DNA from: DATGHS01 sp035307785
Lineage (GTDB): Bacteria > Planctomycetota > Planctomycetia > Gemmatales > Gemmataceae
Assembly: GCA_035307785.1 (NCBI GenBank)
Contig: DATGHS010000217.1
Coordinates: 1 to 23,739, forward strand
Length of the DNA stretch: 23,739 bases
Direction of reading: 5' to 3'
The translations under genes were made by a program, and so were the position numbers. The first letter of the stretch is position 1, and the number at the start of each line of letters is the position of its first letter. Below the pieces are notes generated by a model. It was not told where the DNA came from and searched no databases. It saw only the letters and a list, made by a program, of their open reading frames with translations. This document shows positions 21,843 through 23,739 of the stretch, piece by piece.

Positions 21843-22865
21843 TCAACGATCGCTGCCGACCTGTTCGCGTCCGCCGCCGCCCATGATGCCGGCGAGCAAC
21901 ACGCCGGCGCCAACGGCCAGCGCGAAGGACCATAACGGGTGCAGCGCGGCCTTTGTCGAAATGCTGCTTTCCAGCACCTGGCCCAGGTAGCCGCCGCGCT
22001 CGCTCAGATCGGGACCGGCTTCAAACAGATTGTCGGGCCGCGGTCGCGCCGAGTTCGGCAACTTCTGCCAATCGAACATGCGTGCTTCCATGATCCGATC
22101 CATGAGCCGCGGCGCCAATTTGCCCAGGAAAGTGACGGCCTTGCCGCCGCCCACGGTGACATCGCGCTCGGCGTGACAGCAGCAGTGCAAAATGGTGTCG
22201 GCCACGGTCTCGGGAGCGTAAACCGGCGGCGGAAAGTTTGGTTCATTTTGCAGATAATTGCGCGCGTGCTCGAGAAACGGCGTGTCGATGGAACTGGGCT
22301 TGATAAGGGTAATTGATACCGGCGCGCCGTCTTTCTCCACTTCCATGCGTAGTGCATCCGTGAATCCTTGTACGGCATGCTTGGATGCGCTGTACATGCC
22401 TTGCAACGGGACCGCCCGGTCGGAGACGATGCTGCCAATATTAATCAGCGCTCCACCGTTCTTGCGCAACACCGGCAATGCCGCCATGCAGCCGTGCACC
22501 ACGCCCCAGAAATTGGTTTCGAACAACCGGCGCTGATCACGCAGCGGCACCTGCTCGATGCGGCCATAAATGGAAACGCCGGCATCGTTGATCCAAGTGT
22601 CGATCCGGCCGAAACGGCGAATCGCTTGCTCGGCCAGGTGTTCGACCTGATTCCAGTTGGCCACGTCGGTGGGTACCGGATGGGCGTCGCCGCCCAGGCG
22701 ATGGATCTCGTCGGCCAGCCGGCGCAAGGCGTCGCTGTTGCGGGCGGCCAGCACCAGCTTTGCCCCCTGCTGCGCTGCCAAGCGCGCAGTCACCAGCCCG
22801 ATCCCGCTCGTGGCGCCCGTCAACACAATGACCTGCTCGCTCAATGGCTTCAATCGAATGCTCAT
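21843..22865 (-). CDS. SDR family oxidoreductase with C-terminal membrane segment
   Basis: A 340-residue short-chain dehydrogenase. It has TGATSGIG (16-23), ARN after the second strand (suggesting NADP), NDAG (93-96), S145 in NIGSIVS, and Y158 and K162 in YSASK. The usual fold ends near residue 260. The protein then runs through a linker (FDWQKLPNSARPRPDNLFEA) to a hydrophobic helix at about 308-329 (LHPLWSFALAVGAGVLLAGI). This suggests a membrane-tethered enzyme acting on a lipophilic substrate, which is inference. The ATG at 22865 has GGAGG about 7 nt upstream. The frame stays open further 5' but without family similarity. Confidence 0.9.
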   Translation of the reverse strand: MSIRLKPLSEQVIVLTGATSGIGLVTARLAAQQGAKLVLAARNSDALRRLADEIHRLGGDAHPVPTDVANWNQVEHLAEQAIRRFGRIDTWINDAGVSIYGRIEQVPLRDQRRLFETNFWGVVHGCMAALPVLRKNGGALINIGSIVSDRAVPLQGMYSASKHAVQGFTDALRMEVEKDGAPVSITLIKPSSIDTPFLEHARNYLQNEPNFPPPVYAPETVADTILHCCCHAERDVTVGGGKAVTFLGKLAPRLMDRIMEARMFDWQKLPNSARPRPDNLFEAGPDLSERGGYLGQVLESSISTKAALHPLWSFALAVGAGVLLAGIMGGGGREQVGSDR

Positions 22866-23067
22866 GGCTATCCTCCAGTAGTAGAAGCGGCGGAGTCTTG
22901 AATTGAGTTGAGTGATTGCAGAGCAATTCGTGTGCCTATTGTGACCAGCAACTCGGATGCCGACACACAGCAATTTCGGTTTTTCATGCTTGCGATTTGA
23001 ACGGCCAGCGACACAATAGTGTTTGACGCTCCGAATTTCCCATTGGACTCTCACCGTGAGGAATCCC
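22866..23067. promoter_or_regulatory. divergent intergenic region SDR / Gfo-Idh-MocA
   Basis: This 202-nt gap must contain both divergent promoters. Shine-Dalgarno sequences are clear at both ends (GGAGG for the SDR, GAGGA for the oxidoreductase). The middle is relatively AT-rich. No palindrome and no confident hexamers were identified. Confidence 0.4.
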
Positions 23068-23739
23068 ATGAACCGACGTTCCTTCATGCAGACATCGGCC
23101 GCCCTCGCCGCAACGGCGCTGTCGTATCAACGAATGTATGGCGCCAATGATCGGCTGCTGATTGGCTGCATCGGCACCGGGGGCCGCTGCCGGTACCTCA
23201 TGAAATCGCTGGTGCAAATACCGAATGTCCGCATCGCGGCGGTTTGCGACATCTGGGAAGTCGCACTTCAAGAAGGCCGCAAGCTCGCCGACGCTGACGC
23301 GTTCGTAACCAAACATTTCCCCGAGATTCTGGAGCGCAAAGAGATTGACGCGGTGTTGATCGGCTCGCCGGACCACTGGCACGTGCCGATGACCATTGCG
23401 GCGTGCGAAGCGAAGAAAGATGTCTACGTGGAAAAGCCGCTCACGCATAACCTCGAAGAAGGCCAAAGCGTGATCGACGCCCAGAATAAGCATCAACGCA
23501 TCGTGCAAGTGGGTACGCAGCAACGAAGCATGACGCATATTCAAAAGGCGTATGAAATCCTGCGCGCGGGCCGGCTCGGCAAGATTACGAAGGTGCGCAT
23601 GAGTTGGAACCGCAATACCGACCGCGTGCGCCGCTTTCCGCTTGGCGTCGATCCCAAAAGCCTCGATTGGAAGGCCTTCCTCGGCAATGCGAAGGAGCAG
23701 CCGTTCGATGAGTATCGCTTCCGCAATTGGCGCTGGTTT
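23068..23739 (+). CDS. Tat-exported Gfo/Idh/MocA family oxidoreductase (partial, runs off window)
   Basis: The first 224 residues are present and open to the window end. A twin-arginine signal opens the protein (MNRRSFMQTSAALAATALSY). The Rossmann motif IGCIGTGGR (32-40), D61 ending the second strand, SPDHWHVPMTI (100-110) and an intact EKP at 122-124 (YVEKPLTHN) follow. Planctomycetes and Bacteroidetes have many such exported oxidoreductases, usually linked to sugar breakdown in the periplasm. The ATG at 23068 has GAGGA about 6 nt upstream. Unlike the oxidoreductase at 64-1116, it keeps the catalytic lysine and is exported. Confidence 0.93.
   Translation, partial: MNRRSFMQTSAALAATALSYQRMYGANDRLLIGCIGTGGRCRYLMKSLVQIPNVRIAAVCDIWEVALQEGRKLADADAFVTKHFPEILERKEIDAVLIGSPDHWHVPMTIAACEAKKDVYVEKPLTHNLEEGQSVIDAQNKHQRIVQVGTQQRSMTHIQKAYEILRAGRLGKITKVRMSWNRNTDRVRRFPLGVDPKSLDWKAFLGNAKEQPFDEYRFRNWRWF

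Noticed and set aside
1..23739. CRISPR array, tRNA or rRNA genes, complete insertion sequence, prophage genes
   Set aside because: I saw no regular direct repeats with spacers, no cloverleaf or rRNA stretches, and no transposase, integrase or phage structural proteins.

Overview
The window looks like a stretch of a chromosome from the phylum Planctomycetota, probably an uncultured or little-studied member of class Planctomycetia. The markers are a DUF1559 prepilin-like protein with its H-X9-DG signature, a lipoprotein directly downstream of it, exported WD40 and leucine-rich-repeat proteins, a Tat-exported Gfo/Idh/MocA oxidoreductase, and two genes of tetrahydromethanopterin (H4MPT) C1 metabolism (fae and an mtdB-type gene) in a bacterium. 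This placement rests on gene content alone. No rRNA, tRNA, CRISPR array, prophage or complete insertion sequence is visible.

Layout. 64-3195 (minus): archease, then the RNA ligase RtcB, then a Gfo/Idh/MocA oxidoreductase. 3196-3916: gene-free DNA rich in repeats. 3917-6679 (minus) and 6850-8037 (plus): divergent exported WD40 and LRR proteins. 8068-8781 (minus): a 93-aa protein followed by an HNH nuclease gene broken by an in-frame stop. 8845-9861 (minus): fabH. 10107-15947 (plus): a compact group of ABC ATPase, ABC-2 type permease, uncharacterised membrane-anchored protein and PIG-L deacetylase. 15967-16302 (minus): a small cysteine-rich protein. 16387-18657 (plus): an SDR oxidoreductase and the ribosome-assembly GTPase der. 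18734-20145 (minus): fae then mtdB. 20386-21828 (plus): a DUF1559 protein and a lipoprotein. 21843-22865 (minus): an SDR with a C-terminal membrane segment. 23068 to the window end (plus): a truncated Tat-exported Gfo/Idh/MocA protein.

How genes work together. Archease activates RtcB, so the first group is an RNA ligation or repair unit. Fae condenses formaldehyde with H4MPT and the MtdB-type enzyme oxidises the product, so this pair forms the first two steps of formaldehyde oxidation. The ABC group probably makes or exports something through the envelope, but its substrate cannot be read from the sequence.

The least ordinary feature is the intergenic DNA. Many gaps carry a strong palindrome, drawn from at least six unrelated sequence families. 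One family occurs three times, each time alone in a 46-51 nt gap between two same-strand genes, and one copy shows a compensated base-pair change. Two other elements (3800-3862 and 18672-18725) are palindromes built from palindromes, the architecture of REPIN-type elements. Most gene starts were moved inward from the longest open frame to an internal ATG supported by a Shine-Dalgarno sequence, a signal peptide or family length.
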